From Bondarzewia mesenterica (Eukaryota > Basidiomycota > Agaricomycetes > Russulales > Bondarzewiaceae), in the NCBI GenBank assembly GCA_004802705.1, contig SGPL01000062.1, positions 6,398-70,397 of the forward strand: a stretch of 64,000 bases of DNA, read 5' to 3'. Positions 34,021 through 45,063 of this stretch are shown here, piece after piece. The position numbers and the translations under genes were made by a program. The notes under the pieces were generated by a model. The model saw nothing but the letters and a program-made list of their open reading frames with translations, was not told where the DNA came from and ran no database searches. Each line of letters starts with the position of its first letter. The first letter of the stretch is position 1.

Positions 34021-36554
34021 CTATGGAGAGACAACAAGATTCGAGGGGGTGTCTTGGAGGGTGTGCGATGACTCTTCCTTCAACTCTTCTTCTAGCGCCT
34101 TCAGTCCATTCGCCGTCAATTTCGGCACGCCGGAATCTATGTCCTTCTCAAAGTAGTTCGGCACGAATCTGATATCAACTGTCTCAGCCAACGGGTAGAC
34201 AGAACACGGAAACAATTTAATGACAACTCACTCGACGCCCTTCCTCTTCCTTTCTGCAGCGTCATCCCGCTGCCGTTGCTCAATCGTATGTTTATGCTTT
34301 GTCGCGTCCCCAAACTCTTTGCTGATCAACCTTGTGGTGACCTTCTCCCACAACTTCCGACTCTCGTTCGGCAGCTGCTTCTCTAATGGCCGCACCGATT
34401 TGGGTATGATGTGCAGTGCCGATAGATCCAGTAACGTGTTCCATTCGTCCTTGCTCCCTCCAGCACGCTGCCAACGCACATGGTGGCGCCAAGTCCCCTC
34501 AACGAACGCGATTGCGTGCTCTTTCGGGACGTGCTTGACTCGGGTCCAGTCGTTGTGTTCTGTAGCGCCCGGCGTATACGTGTGCACTACGCCTTCAACA
34601 GCGAACTGAGCCTTGCCGAGCCACGACTACACGCATCATCAGGATTCACCTTGTTAGCAAATCAGATATACAATCAAACGCACCTCGTCCTTATACTCGA
34701 TGACCGCCCTCAGCTGCTTCCCATCCAATCCCTTACCTCCAGTACACGTGATGATCGTCGACTCTCCGATGGTGACATAAAAGCTGCCCCGCAGAATCCC
34801 ATTCACCTGTGCGGCAGGGTGTGTGATCTGATATTGTTCCCCCGCACCATGTCCGCCGTCAATCAGCACGAATACTCCCTTGTTCGCATGTCCCGGTCCG
34901 ATGCGCACCGCTGCCGTGCTCGTCACCTTCGCCGAAATCTGGTCCACGCCGGCAAGCGCGACGTGACGAGTAGGACACGAGGCGTAAAATGCAGAAATCG
35001 GAGGATGATGCGAGACTTGTTCCGTCAAATAGGCAACCCGGATGCGCGACGAAGCAGATGGGGTATCGTCAGCCTCAAACAGCTCACTAGACGCGGCAGT
35101 CTGCCCATCTGTCTCCGCAAGGCTGAGGTTTGATAGCTGAGCATCAAGGTTGGATTCCACGGTCGACGTCGAAGATGACGTTGCCGTAGAATGATCAATG
35201 ACAGGCGTACTCCAGCCCTTGGTCATGGTCAGAAGACTTCCAAGGCCGCTCGACCGCGCGGCGACTGGCTTCGCAATGCCCTTGGCGCTCTTTAGGCTGC
35301 TGGTTTCTGAGCGTGTGAGGAGAGGAGCCGCAGAACGCCTCANAGCACTTAATTCCGCCGGCGATGAGGTTAGATACATATGGTGAATGGGCGGTTGGGA
35401 CGGATCCGAATCGTAGGACACGGGGACCACGTCCCAGTGGGAGCGGAAGTGTTCACCGAGGACGGAGTTATAGGGTTTGCAAACTTTGCCACGCTGAAGA
35501 ATGATGATACACAATAAGAGGGGGAACGTTCAATTCGAGAAGAACCTACTATGTGTCGGAGATCCTTAGAAAATGTGAAACGCATCACCGCCAATATACG
35601 GTCAAAGGGATCTTCAGAGTCATTAATGCTGCACATGATAAACCGTTCAACGTCTTGTGAAAAAGTGAGCAAATCAACGTACGCTGCAAATAAGTCCGGT
35701 CTGTCAAGGTAGTGCCAGTATTCTAGATTGGGGATTGGCTCCAGTAAGGAAGCAGGTAACGAGAGGCGCCTGAAAACCCGTTATCAGTATTGTGTATGGC
35801 TACTTGGGAAGGGCCAACATGTACAGAATACATGAGGGGGGAAAACGCGTCTCCGAACAGAAGGCCAAGTCTCAAGAGGAAAATGACAAGACTTCAAATA
35901 AAGTCTTTGCCTTACTACAGCTGAAGCTTTTCAACACAAAGAAAAATGAACACAGTCGGCGAGCACATCCCATCTTATTGACCCGTTTATCAACGGATAT
36001 CCATGAAGCCGGAGAGCTCAGAAAATATCTGGCCATAGCAACCGATCTCAACCCCGACGAAAGTGAAGATCGTAGTTAAAGAGATGTGTCAAGCATAAAT
36101 CCGGCCAGATGCGTTCCTGCAATCAGCGAACCTCAGAAGGAGCAGAACGCGTTCTCTATAGCGCAGAGAGATATTCGAGACAGCCATATATCCAGACGCT
36201 CGGAAGATGGAGAACAACTTTCTCGTCTCGAGGGCAGCGTGCAAGACCGTGTACGTCCTTCAGACGAATTTCCATACATACAATGCTCAGAAATCAGGAG
36301 AATGTTGGAACGCCAGGCGTGAGATCCGAGATGACTGTATCATTCGAATATAGGGAAACGAGTACTCACATAGCAGCGATATCTTTCACCCCCAAAGACT
36401 TCTTGACGAGCTGCACAATCATTCTGAGCTTCCCGCCTTCGCCAGTATCCTCCGGCACAGAGATGGCGGGGTCTGGAGCTTCCTCGTCAATGACAGTAGT
36501 GTCCTTGTCCTTGTCATTGTCAATCATGACAATATCCTGTGCGGGGCCAGCCAT
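34021..36554 (-). CDS. Oxysterol-binding protein family (ORD only, Osh type)
   Basis: Lipid transfer protein of the OSBP/ORP family acting at membrane contact sites. The start MAGPAQDIVMIDNDKDKDTT leads to GGKLRMIVQLVKKSLGVKDI, then after a 600-nt intron (35770-36369) MRLSLPASLLEPIPNLEYWH. The ORD keeps KPYNSVLGEHFRSHWDV and the signature EQVSHHPPISAFYA (about residue 230), where the HH pair binds the phosphoinositide head group. Further ORD parts are DWTRVKHVPKEHAIAFVEGT and EGTWRHHVRW. The end is FVPNYFEKDIDSGVPKL and a short acidic tail. There is no PH or ankyrin domain, so it resembles the short Osh4-7 class. A low-complexity Ser/Thr insert of about 100 residues (TSSPAELSA to SASSRIRV) splits the ORD. 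One N falls at 35343. Confidence 0.9.
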
Positions 36555-37169
36555 GCTTCAGGAAAAGGTGGGTGAGATGAAGTGAAGGCAAAGACTGAAG
36601 AAGAGGGTGAGGGTGAGAAGGGATGAGAAGAGAACCTCTGAGGCTGCTTGGCTCTTGCAGCTCTTGAACAATGAAAGGTGCCTTTGGCATAGCTACTTCC
36701 TATTTCGGGTCATGTACTCGTAATTAGCCACTATTACTGTTACGTCCGAAATCCTGGTCAAAGTCTTTAAATAAAAGATTCACATGCACTACCGTACATA
36801 TCTACAGCATCCAAATATATGATGCCGGTGAATCATTGCCATCGACCCTTGAAGAAAAAAGGACCAGATCTTTCACAGTTCATCAACTACGGACCGACGT
36901 CAGGGTGTGCATGGTTGGTTACCGGTTATCACTGATGTTAGAAACATACTAGTCTCCGTTGCAGACCTTATACAGAAGTATAGAAACATACCTGCACAAC
37001 TATTAAATAAGAGACGTCTCATTGAATATTGAAAGCTCTCTTAAGATTATCTTCTTTTCTCTTCACCTTCTCTTGTAGCTACACTCTTCTCCGCTTACAA
37101 TGGCCAGTCGGGCCGACGATTAGTGAGACGCGACACTCCAATCATACCGCTCTACAGCTGGCTAGTAAC
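36555..37169. other. Spacer between oxysterol-binding protein and first monooxygenase
   Basis: About 615 bp. A 120-residue plus-strand ORF near 37,029-37,391 overlaps the monooxygenase C-terminus and is a shadow. It marks the left edge of the proposed polyketide cluster. Confidence 0.4.
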
Positions 37170-39025
37170 CTAATATTTCTCATCCGACCGTTGTGTCCCA
37201 ATGTCCGGTATCATCTCCTCAATTCGTCGCTTTGCTTCTTCCCAATCCTCTTCCGGACTCCCTGTCCATTGAAACTGCCATTTTATATATATCTTATCCG
37301 CCCACTGCTTCACCTTCTTTTCATCAGCGATGTCCCGGCCATGGTAAATACCACTGTTGAACTCGTACATGAGCCCTGCTTCGGTCGCTGAGGCGACAAT
37401 GTCGTTGACCAATGAAAGCCGGAGATCTTGGTAAATCCTCAAAGCTAAGGGTATGGTCTTTGGCGATATGAACTGGTGTGACAAGATACGCCCAAGCATA
37501 TATGCATCCTAATATGTAAAGGAGGCGATCAGGATAAGGATGCGCGTGAGATGATGATGGCAGCTCAACTCGCCTCTATGGCCTGTCCTGCACCAGCGGA
37601 AATATTTGTTGTCATGGCATGCACCTGCGAGGATAAACAGTCAAGCAAGGCATCGTTGCTAAGTCATGGTGATTGGGTACGAACGGCATCGCCGGCGATA
37701 GCAACGTGGTCAGACACGCAAAGCGGAAGATGGCCCATAGTATGGACGGCCCAGCAGGGGACTATGGAGTCCAAACACTATTCGGAGACGAGTGAATCTC
37801 TTGCTCTCTAGAATGAAGGTTTGCCGGATACAGACATACCTGAAACATCTCTTTAATCTGTGGTTCCCAGCCCTTGAAATGCTCCATCACATCCTCTTTA
37901 CTGGCCTCGCTTACCCACTTCTCACCAAAAGGCATCCCTTCTTTGTCAAGCTCCGTCACAAAAGCAAGGATGTTAATCAATGTACCCTGCGAAATTGGAT
38001 ATGCGATTATATGCTGATAAGGAGATGGCAATGAGCCAGCAACGAATAATAGGACCGAGGTCATAGCTCGCCTGTGATTTGCCGCTGAACTGTAGTAGGG
38101 GAGTTAGTTGCTAGCATGCAATCAAAGGCAAGCTAGAACTACAGACGTACGCATGTAAGCCCACTGATAATTGTATGCTCAGGGTAGATCTTGCGTAGCT
38201 TCTCAGCAGATATAAGACCTCGATAAACCCGTGTCCCTGTCCATATGGGCTCTACAGCCTTTCTGAACCCTTCAGGCGAGCGTAACTGCCCCGGAAGTTC
38301 ATTCTGCTTCTGCAAAAGTTTGAACATGGTATCGCGTACGGCAGAGCGTATACCGTCAGCTCCAATGAGTACACCTGCCATGGCTATGGATCCATCCGCA
38401 AAGTTCAAGGTGATAGAACCGTTGGAACTTTGGGTATAAGATGTAAGACGCTTCGAGGTATGAATCATGCAGGTTTGAGGAAGTAGTTCCTTGAGCATGT
38501 CCACTAGATCTGTTCGTGCCAGAGAGATTGGGCTATCTGGAGAGCATATACACACATGAGAGGACAGAGGGTAACAGATGCTCGAAAACACGGCATACAA
38601 GGAGTAATCAAACGAAAGATTTCCTCTCCCACGGTGGGCTGCTCGGACAGGCGAATGATGGCGGCAGCAGCTAAAAGCGACATTTAAGTCAGAGGGTTAC
38701 AACGAAAAAGGAACGACCCACTTTTGTTCTCTGTCGGAATTGGTATGCATCTCTTGTTCATGCCGGCGTCTAACCCCAATGTTCGCAGAATTTCCCAAGT
38801 GCGCTTGAATACAACAAGGCCAAGGCCAACAGTTCCGAGTTCGGTCGCGGACTCATAGATATCAATAGGAATGTCGGAGTATTTGCCGAGGGTGACGGCG
38901 AGGGTAAGGCCACAGATGCCGCCCCCACTATGGGACTCATGCAGTTAGCATTGTAACAAATGAAAGACATGAGTACTGAGTGCATACCAGATCGCTACGC
39001 GAAACTCCCTAGTGGGAGATGACAT
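37170..39025 (-). CDS. FAD-dependent monooxygenase, salicylate-hydroxylase type (monooxygenase 1)
   Basis: Group A flavoprotein hydroxylase. The start MSSPTREFRVAI is followed by an intron and GGGICGLTLAVTLGKYSDIP (FAD GxGxxG). The second FAD motif is LIGADGIRSAVRD, in an exon that also reads MIHTSKRLTSYTQSSNGSIT. The third is CVSDHVAIAGDAVHAMTTN and ISAGAGQAIEDAYMLGRIL, matching the GDAxHxxxP region. The tail has YIKWQFQWTGSPEEDWEEAK, typical of the fungal 6-hydroxynicotinate/salicylate family. The intron at 37509-37573 has a GC donor (GC-AG). About eight exons. Probable role: hydroxylation or oxidative decarboxylation of an aromatic or polyketide intermediate; the substrate cannot be read from sequence. 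All FAD contacts are present. Confidence 0.87.
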
Positions 39026-39135
39026 TGATGTGTACATCAGTATGGTCTCGCAGAGGGCTAAATAATATATATACACTTAACTGAGATAGAGGTCTTTCTG
39101 GTGCCGGCGTCAGTGTGCGACTGCGCGATCACGAA

Positions 39136-39164
39136 GGATCACGATCATATTATGATCGTGATCC
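39136..39164. promoter_or_regulatory. 29-bp near-perfect palindrome upstream of monooxygenase 1
   Basis: GGATCACGATCAT, three-base spacer ATT, then its exact inverted copy ATGATCGTGATCC. It lies 111 bp before the start codon. A further GATCACGA sits just to its left at about 39127. Symmetry of this length points to a dimeric regulator site or a hairpin. Confidence 0.55.
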
Positions 39165-39261
39165 AGCCGAGAATACAAATCGTGACAGCTACCTCTTCCA
39201 CCATACTTACAGCCAAGGCTTATTATATATAGCCCTGGAGAAGTATCGTAGGGTGTTATTG

Positions 39262-39286
39262 TTGAACGTTCTGAACGTTGAACGTC
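39262..39286. repeat. Cluster of three GAACGTT units
   Basis: TTGAACGTTCTGAACGTTGAACG: three near-identical units in 25 bp, 237 bp upstream of the monooxygenase 1 start. A similar cluster occurs at 47104-47128 upstream of the polyketide synthase. Confidence 0.5.
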
Positions 39287-39790
39287 GGAGTATGAAACAG
39301 CACGCAATGCTGTAACGACGAAGGAATTCGAGAACAAACTGTACCGTGTAGGCATGCATACTAATAATAGCAGTGATGAATCCTGCGATCTAATGGTAAG
39401 CTGACCATTGAATCAGCAAGAGCAGTGCACTCGATCGATTCATCCCTAATGTTATCGATTGGAGAAACTGGATTACAGCTTTCCGTAGGCATCTGGATGG
39501 CCTTCCAGTCCAGATGTGCATCCAAATTCGGGCTGCCGAGCACGCGGCCGTCAATTGGCCCCCCCTCGCGCCGTCCCATTGAAGGAGTACTTACGGTCGA
39601 TCACAGCATCCAGGCTCCATGTATCGCTCAATCTGTTACTAATGGGTTCAACTACCCTTGCAAAAAAGATCAGTTCTGGGGTCAATAAACCTGATGTCTT
39701 AATTCTGTGCAGTCCACACTGGCACTTACACGAGGTTTGCAGTGATTCCAAAGGTAGAGTACCTGAAAATAGCCTGTTTCTACTCGCCTA

Positions 39791-42048
39791 TTATTTTCCT
39801 CGCAGCAGCTCCAAGCCGACAAACACCTTCTCTAGGTAAGTCATCAAGCCATGTTCCTCCGTAACGATCGCCCCTATCATACCATCTGGCCTGACAACGA
39901 CCAATGTCGGTACGTCCATCGTTACGGAGTAGTTTCTATAGGCATGGCCTTTCGTGTCGTACAGCACTCCGTTTTCGGAATTGACGAAAGTCGAAGGGTC
40001 AGCGCCAAGCTGAACCACACTGAACAAACGCATCAGGCCAGGTGGATATTGCTTCAACAACGGTGTAAGCTTAGAGAGGGGCACTGGAGTGGCGGAGAAA
40101 CAGAGGATCGTGTGGTATGAGGGGCCGAAAATACGGAACAGGCTCGTCGTCCCGTTCTTCTCGACGTCGAGAAGCTCGGGCGCATCGGGCGCTCTGTCGC
40201 CTGCGCAAATAGCTTCCATGTCCTGAACACCATACGGGCTCATCGAAACGCTTTTGGAAGGCTGTGACAGTGCGGCTGCCCGCTTGTCGACGACTATGGG
40301 GCTCCACCTGTAGTTGATGCCGAGCTGGCCAAGGGTTTCGTCCCGTTTCCACGGGCTGTTATCACCCTTTCCCGCGGTCATCGTCTTCTGAAGAAGAACC
40401 GTGGTGAGGTTCAACACCTCAGCAACCACAGGCAGGCGTTCTTGAGTGTATGTCGAAAGCAATTCACGAGGGGCCAGATGCTTCTCAACGAGTGCTAGTT
40501 TCCACGCCAAATTGAACTGGTAATCGATAGCCAGAATTGGCTCGGTCAAAAAAACATGAGGCGAAGGAAACAGAAAACGTACAGAATCCTGTATGCTAGT
40601 ATTCAAGCCCTGCGGCAGGGAGGTTAGTGGAGCCCTGAATGAAGATGGAAAAAACGCGTACTTGGCCACCCACTAGACTGTGAACATGAGCGGCGTCTGT
40701 CAAACCTGCGTTTGGTCAATTATCATAAATTTAACTATGGCGGACCAACCTCCAGCTAGAAAGATTCGGCCTTGCTGGAATGTCTCGACCATACGAACAC
40801 TGGGCCTGGTCACGCATCAGTGACGCCGGTCAAACGATAGATCACGATATTCGGTTTACCTGTAGTCGGTTAACCAAGTGAAGTCGCCTAAGACGATGTC
40901 CGCACGTCGAAGTTTCTCATTCACGTATGCCCTAAATGCATCGTGATCGGATGCGAACTTTTCGTAATCCGCATCCGGACCATTAATGTAGACTGTCATT
41001 AGATCGCCATCTTTGCGCTCTGACGGCCAGATAAGTATCCTGCAATGGATCAGAGATATGAGATTCCACATGAGCAAGGATATTGGCATTAAACTCACAC
41101 CCCGGAAGGTCCCCCGCCGAAAACGTGTATGTGCTGAAAGAAAGGAGGAAAGAATGAATACAAGTCCATGCATATGATTCTGGCGATCACAGAGATGAGA
41201 CTGACATGCATGTCCAGTCCCTGAAGATGCACATCAGCTATGACAAACCGTTCGCTGCGAGTTTCGCCAAGGAAGCTCAGCCCGAGTTCCTTGCGAACAA
41301 TACCTAGATGTTCACACGAAGTGCTTTTAGATTCATGGCAATGTCATTAATACGCAGCGCCTCACTGTGCGCTCCATCGGCGCCAACGAGCCACCTGGCT
41401 CGCACTGTTTCATGAACCTCGTTGCCCTCGACCACCTTTACTATTCTTGCATCGACGTATTCGGAGCTTTGCTCGAAATTCAAGAGACGCGTCCCTAGCT
41501 CGACGGCGCAAGAGAATGACCTGAGATGAGAGCGCAAAATAGCTTCGGTGCGGTCTTGTGCGATCATTACTGCATTGGGCTTGTGCAAACTCATGAGTGG
41601 ACAGTCCTCGCGAGATAATGAGAAGGAACACACCCAAGGGACGGCCGGCGTTGGTTCGTCAATTGATGACATCCTCCACGTCTTGACAGGCTCTCTCCCG
41701 CCAGGCATCTCATAGCTCCGCATCGGCAACGCAGCAGCAGAATTGTCGAAAACGTCAGGGAGAACCCCCAAAAGATTGTACAATTCGAGGGAACGAGGCT
41801 GTATGGGATGTCACTTGAGATGACCCGAAAGTATCCAGAGGCTTGGACAAACCATAACACCTGCCCCCCTCTGTCCGACATGGTATGCGAGATCTCTCTC
41901 AATGATTCGGACGGATATGCCATTCTGAAGCAACGACAATGCCAAGACTAGCCCAGCCGGGCCTGCACCAGCCTGGAGAGGACAGTGAAGAGGAACGAAG
42001 CTTTGGAAAGAGATGAAAACGCACAATCAAGACGGATGGAGATTCCAT
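39791..42048 (-). CDS. FAD-dependent aromatic hydroxylase, phenol-hydroxylase type (monooxygenase 2)
   Basis: FAD_binding_3 flavoprotein, different from monooxygenase 1. MESPSVLI, intron, then AGAGPAGLVLALSLLQNGIS (FAD motif), PRSLELYNLLGVLPDVFDN, ARWLVGADGAHSEALR (DG motif), and IFLAGDAAHVHSLVGGQ joined by an intron to GLNTSIQDS and FNLAWKLALVEKHLAPREL (GD motif). The C-terminal 200 residues (QPSKSVSMSPYGVQ to the end) form the thioredoxin-like domain; VPTLVVVRPDGMIGA is its characteristic strand. About eight exons; stop at 39791. It is divergent from the dehydrogenase, 428 bp apart. Likely a tailoring hydroxylase on a phenolic or polyketide substrate. The family is secure; the substrate is unknown. 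Confidence 0.87.
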
Positions 42049-42307
42049 TAGTTTGCAGCAAATTGACGATATACTGTGACGGTGGGAACGATGCGATGGA
42101 GGCTCGCCAAGCTCTGGCGTGCACAGTGCTGGGCTTGTAAGGGGAAGTAAGGAGGGGATTTTATTGGTCCAAGTATGGGTTGACAGCCTCCTGGAGAAAG
42201 CGCTCGCGCTGTTTGCCCGAGTTCAATTGATCATTGCATGACACCTGGACCCTGTGCCCACAATCATGGAAGATTCCATGTATGTCCTTCATGGGCTTCA
42301 GCACTCG

Positions 42308-42328
42308 ATCACGATTGTGATACATCAC
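42308..42328. promoter_or_regulatory. Overlapping ATCAC/GTGAT inverted repeats in the divergent promoter
   Basis: ATCACGATTGTGATACATCAC: ATCAC-4-GTGAT overlaps GTGAT-2-ATCAC. It is between the start codons of monooxygenase 2 and the dehydrogenase and shares ATCACGAT with the palindrome at 39136. Confidence 0.35.
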
Positions 42329-42476
42329 GCACCGAAGGCCATACATACGCAATGAAGATCATCACATCCAAAGAACGCGTTTGTGCATTCCTATGGGACT
42401 AAAATAGCGTACCGCACACTGGTTCGAAGCAGGGTTTCCCCTCTACCATCATCACCATACCTACAAGCCCTTGACC

Positions 42477-43848
42477 ATGGGTCGAATGACTGTGATGCGT
42501 TTTCTTCGTGAGCAATGGGTGACCATACCGATGCCAACCGGTGATGCTCGGGGAAAGTCCATCGTGGTCGTTGGAGCAAATGGCGGGCTAGGTCTCGAGG
42601 CCGCCAAGCATCTCGCCATGCTGTCGCCGGAAGACTTATTATTGACGAGCAGGGACATGGATAGGGCCAAAGACTCCAGTAAGGGTAAGCGTCGGTTGTC
42701 GTCTACAGCGGCCAAGGAAATGTCCAACTTGGTTTCAAGTGATCGAGGACGCAAACATCAGCAATCAGAATATCGAATGGGGACGTCTCGACTTGTCCAG
42801 TTTCGATAGTGTCCGCACCTTTGCCAATCGCTTTGGAAATAAGAAGATAAATTGTTTGCTGGCCAACGCTGGAATAGCTACACGCAAGTACGTGCAGACA
42901 GAAGATGGTTGGGAGTCTACGTACGTCTCGTCCTCCTCAGTTTCCTTCCTCCCAGCTCTAGATAAACCCGAGAACTCCTCCAGTCATGGGTCTGGGGCTA
43001 GCGCTTATCGAGAAATCTCTTCAGTTTGCAGGTTAATTATCTGTCCAACGCCCTTCTCAGCATACTCCTACTCCCGAACCTCGTTCAGACCTCGACCAAC
43101 CAGTCAGTGTCTCGGATCGCTATCGTTTCTAGCGACGCGCATTACCAAATCAAAAGCCTGGGTGTCCTACGAGACTCACCTCACATTTTGGCATTCGCTA
43201 ATGAACGAAAATACTGTACTGCACAGTACGTTCACCATATTCTCGTCATTTTCAAGTTGTTCCTCTCTCATTTGGCAAAATCTCTTGGCAGCATCATGGC
43301 GCAGAGATACATGTTTTCGAAACGTAACCTTGCTCTTCTCCAAGACAAATTTGCGATGACTCATGAGTTCAATTTGTAGTTCTTGTAGTGGCTTTCATTC
43401 GTGAACTCGCGGCGAGGCTTGCATCGCCAACCCCCGTTGTCGTGTCAGCCGTCAATCCAGGATTGTGTCATTCTCGCCTGACCAGGGAAGCCGAGTCGCA
43501 GATCCCAGGAAAATGGGTGATGCCTACTTTTAAATCAGTCTTTGCCCGTTCCACCGAGACTGGTGGTCTCATCCTCGTCCACGCCCTCACCGATCCTGAC
43601 GAAAGGCGATTCCATGGACATTATGTGTCTAATTGCGAGGTCGCTGAAGAGAGTGATTTACTCCTTGGCGCGGACGGAGTGAATTTATCTCGTCGAATCT
43701 GGGTAAGGGTATCCTTTCCTTGTGTGAACCTGTGATATTGACTTTGCGTTAGGATGAGACTATTGGGGTTCTTGAAGCGGCTGACCCAAGGGTGACACAG
43801 ATAGTGTCACAGTATCTCAGGCCGCTCGGCCAGGACACAGGTGCTTAG
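42477..43848 (+). CDS. Short-chain dehydrogenase/reductase (retinol-dehydrogenase-like)
   Basis: Classical SDR. N-terminus MGRMTVMRFLREQWVTIPMP, then the NAD(P) motif GKSIVVVGANGGLGLEAAKH (TGxxxGxG-like, here GANGGLG). DLSSFDSVRTFANRF and CLLANAGIAT (NNAG-like) follow, LQVNYLSNALLSILLLPNL, and VSRIAIVSSDAHYQ with the catalytic Ser. The exons around RKYCTA and QRYMFSKLLVVAFIRELAA carry the YxxxK catalytic pair as Tyr-Met-Phe-Ser-Lys. Introns are GT-AG and short (for example gtacgttcacc...ggcag and gtaacc...tgtag). The C-terminus reads RIWDETIGVLEAADPRVTQI. Reaction: NAD(P)H-dependent oxidation or reduction of a hydroxyl/keto group; probably a tailoring step in the cluster. Confidence 0.88.
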
Positions 43849-45063
43849 ACATTCTGTCCTTTATCCAGAATGATTACCTGCTCTCATGGTGAAGACGGGT
43901 GCGGGATGACCTGTACAACCAAATATGTTATTTGTGGTCACTTTGTTTCTTTCCTTATTTCCTGCTTGGTATGATGTCTGTTCGTTCTCTCCAATAGAGG
44001 ACTCGTTAAGAGATCCTGCTCATGTTCTCGTCCTTGGGATGTTATTTTAGGTGTACAGATTCTATGATTCATATCCCTATTCGCCTCCTCTGATGGGCGC
44101 AATGTCGCAGTTTCCGCTGTCTTAACCTCTTCTGCACGACTCTTCCCAACCATAGCGAAGAAAGACCAGATACAAACATAGGACAGCGGCGCTTGAACTG
44201 AAGCTTACATAAAATGTGGGTGTCATTTTGCAGACGCAAGGTAGGATTGTGTCGTGTTATCCCGATTCGAGCCTCTCATCAGCGCTCAGCTCTCACAGTA
44301 AACCTGCAGACCAATTCGATGCACAGAAGGATCACCGATCACCGGCACCGGTCAAGTCCCACCTTTCGGACCTCGGCCTCAAGCAGTGCCAGGTTTATCA
44401 CTGTACTGTGCTCGGTCAACTAACCTATAGGAGCCTCAGTATCTCCGTGAAGTCTATGCACCTCCCTGCACGCATGTGCGAGTACACGCACTGTGGTGAT
44501 GTTCAGTCTCATTTATCTATAGCCTGTCTTCCTGGAATCCTCGTCCAGCGCCAGCTTGTATCAAAATGTGAGTCCAGATCGAAGAGCTTGCTGAGTTCGA
44601 GAACCATCATATACGTGGTAGACTGGTGACCGGTCTAATCATGTAGCGCTTCGCACCATACGCGAATCACCACATGCATTCTGCTCAACTCAGAGTCTCA
44701 GGCCTCAGCATTCTTGAAGAAGCTTCAAGCATCATCAATCAGTCATTCAGTATACTATGCGATGCATTGAAGGCCCATCTGCCATTGATCTGGGGTTCGA
44801 ACACTCGTGCAGACGCCGATCTGATTATTGTTTTGAGAAAGCGCTCTCCTTAGGAGGAGACAGGTTGCCAGATATCACGATGGAGCTTCTTTCTGATCTT
44901 TCCAGAAAGCGCAGCCTTTGGCGAATTCACAGATAACTTAGTAGTAAGGTGGATCACTGGTTATAAGGACGGGGAACTGACACTAACAGACCCACATTCT
45001 CTATTGTGCATTGTCTTGATTTCATATCGCACACCCATCTTCTCCCCCAACTCGCTGATCGTA
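43849..45063. other. Intergenic region with an unconvincing ORF
   Basis: A plus-strand ORF of 137 residues at 44216-44629 has no recognised domain and no clear splice partners. I leave it uncalled. The rest is spacer with the DUF6533 gene promoter at the right end. Confidence 0.35.

Noticed and set aside
44216..44629. 137-residue ORF between dehydrogenase and DUF6533 gene
   Set aside because: No recognised domain, no consistent splice sites and a composition like the spacer.
44795..44820. GGGTTCGAACAC as a tRNA B box
   Set aside because: No acceptor or anticodon stem can be built around it.
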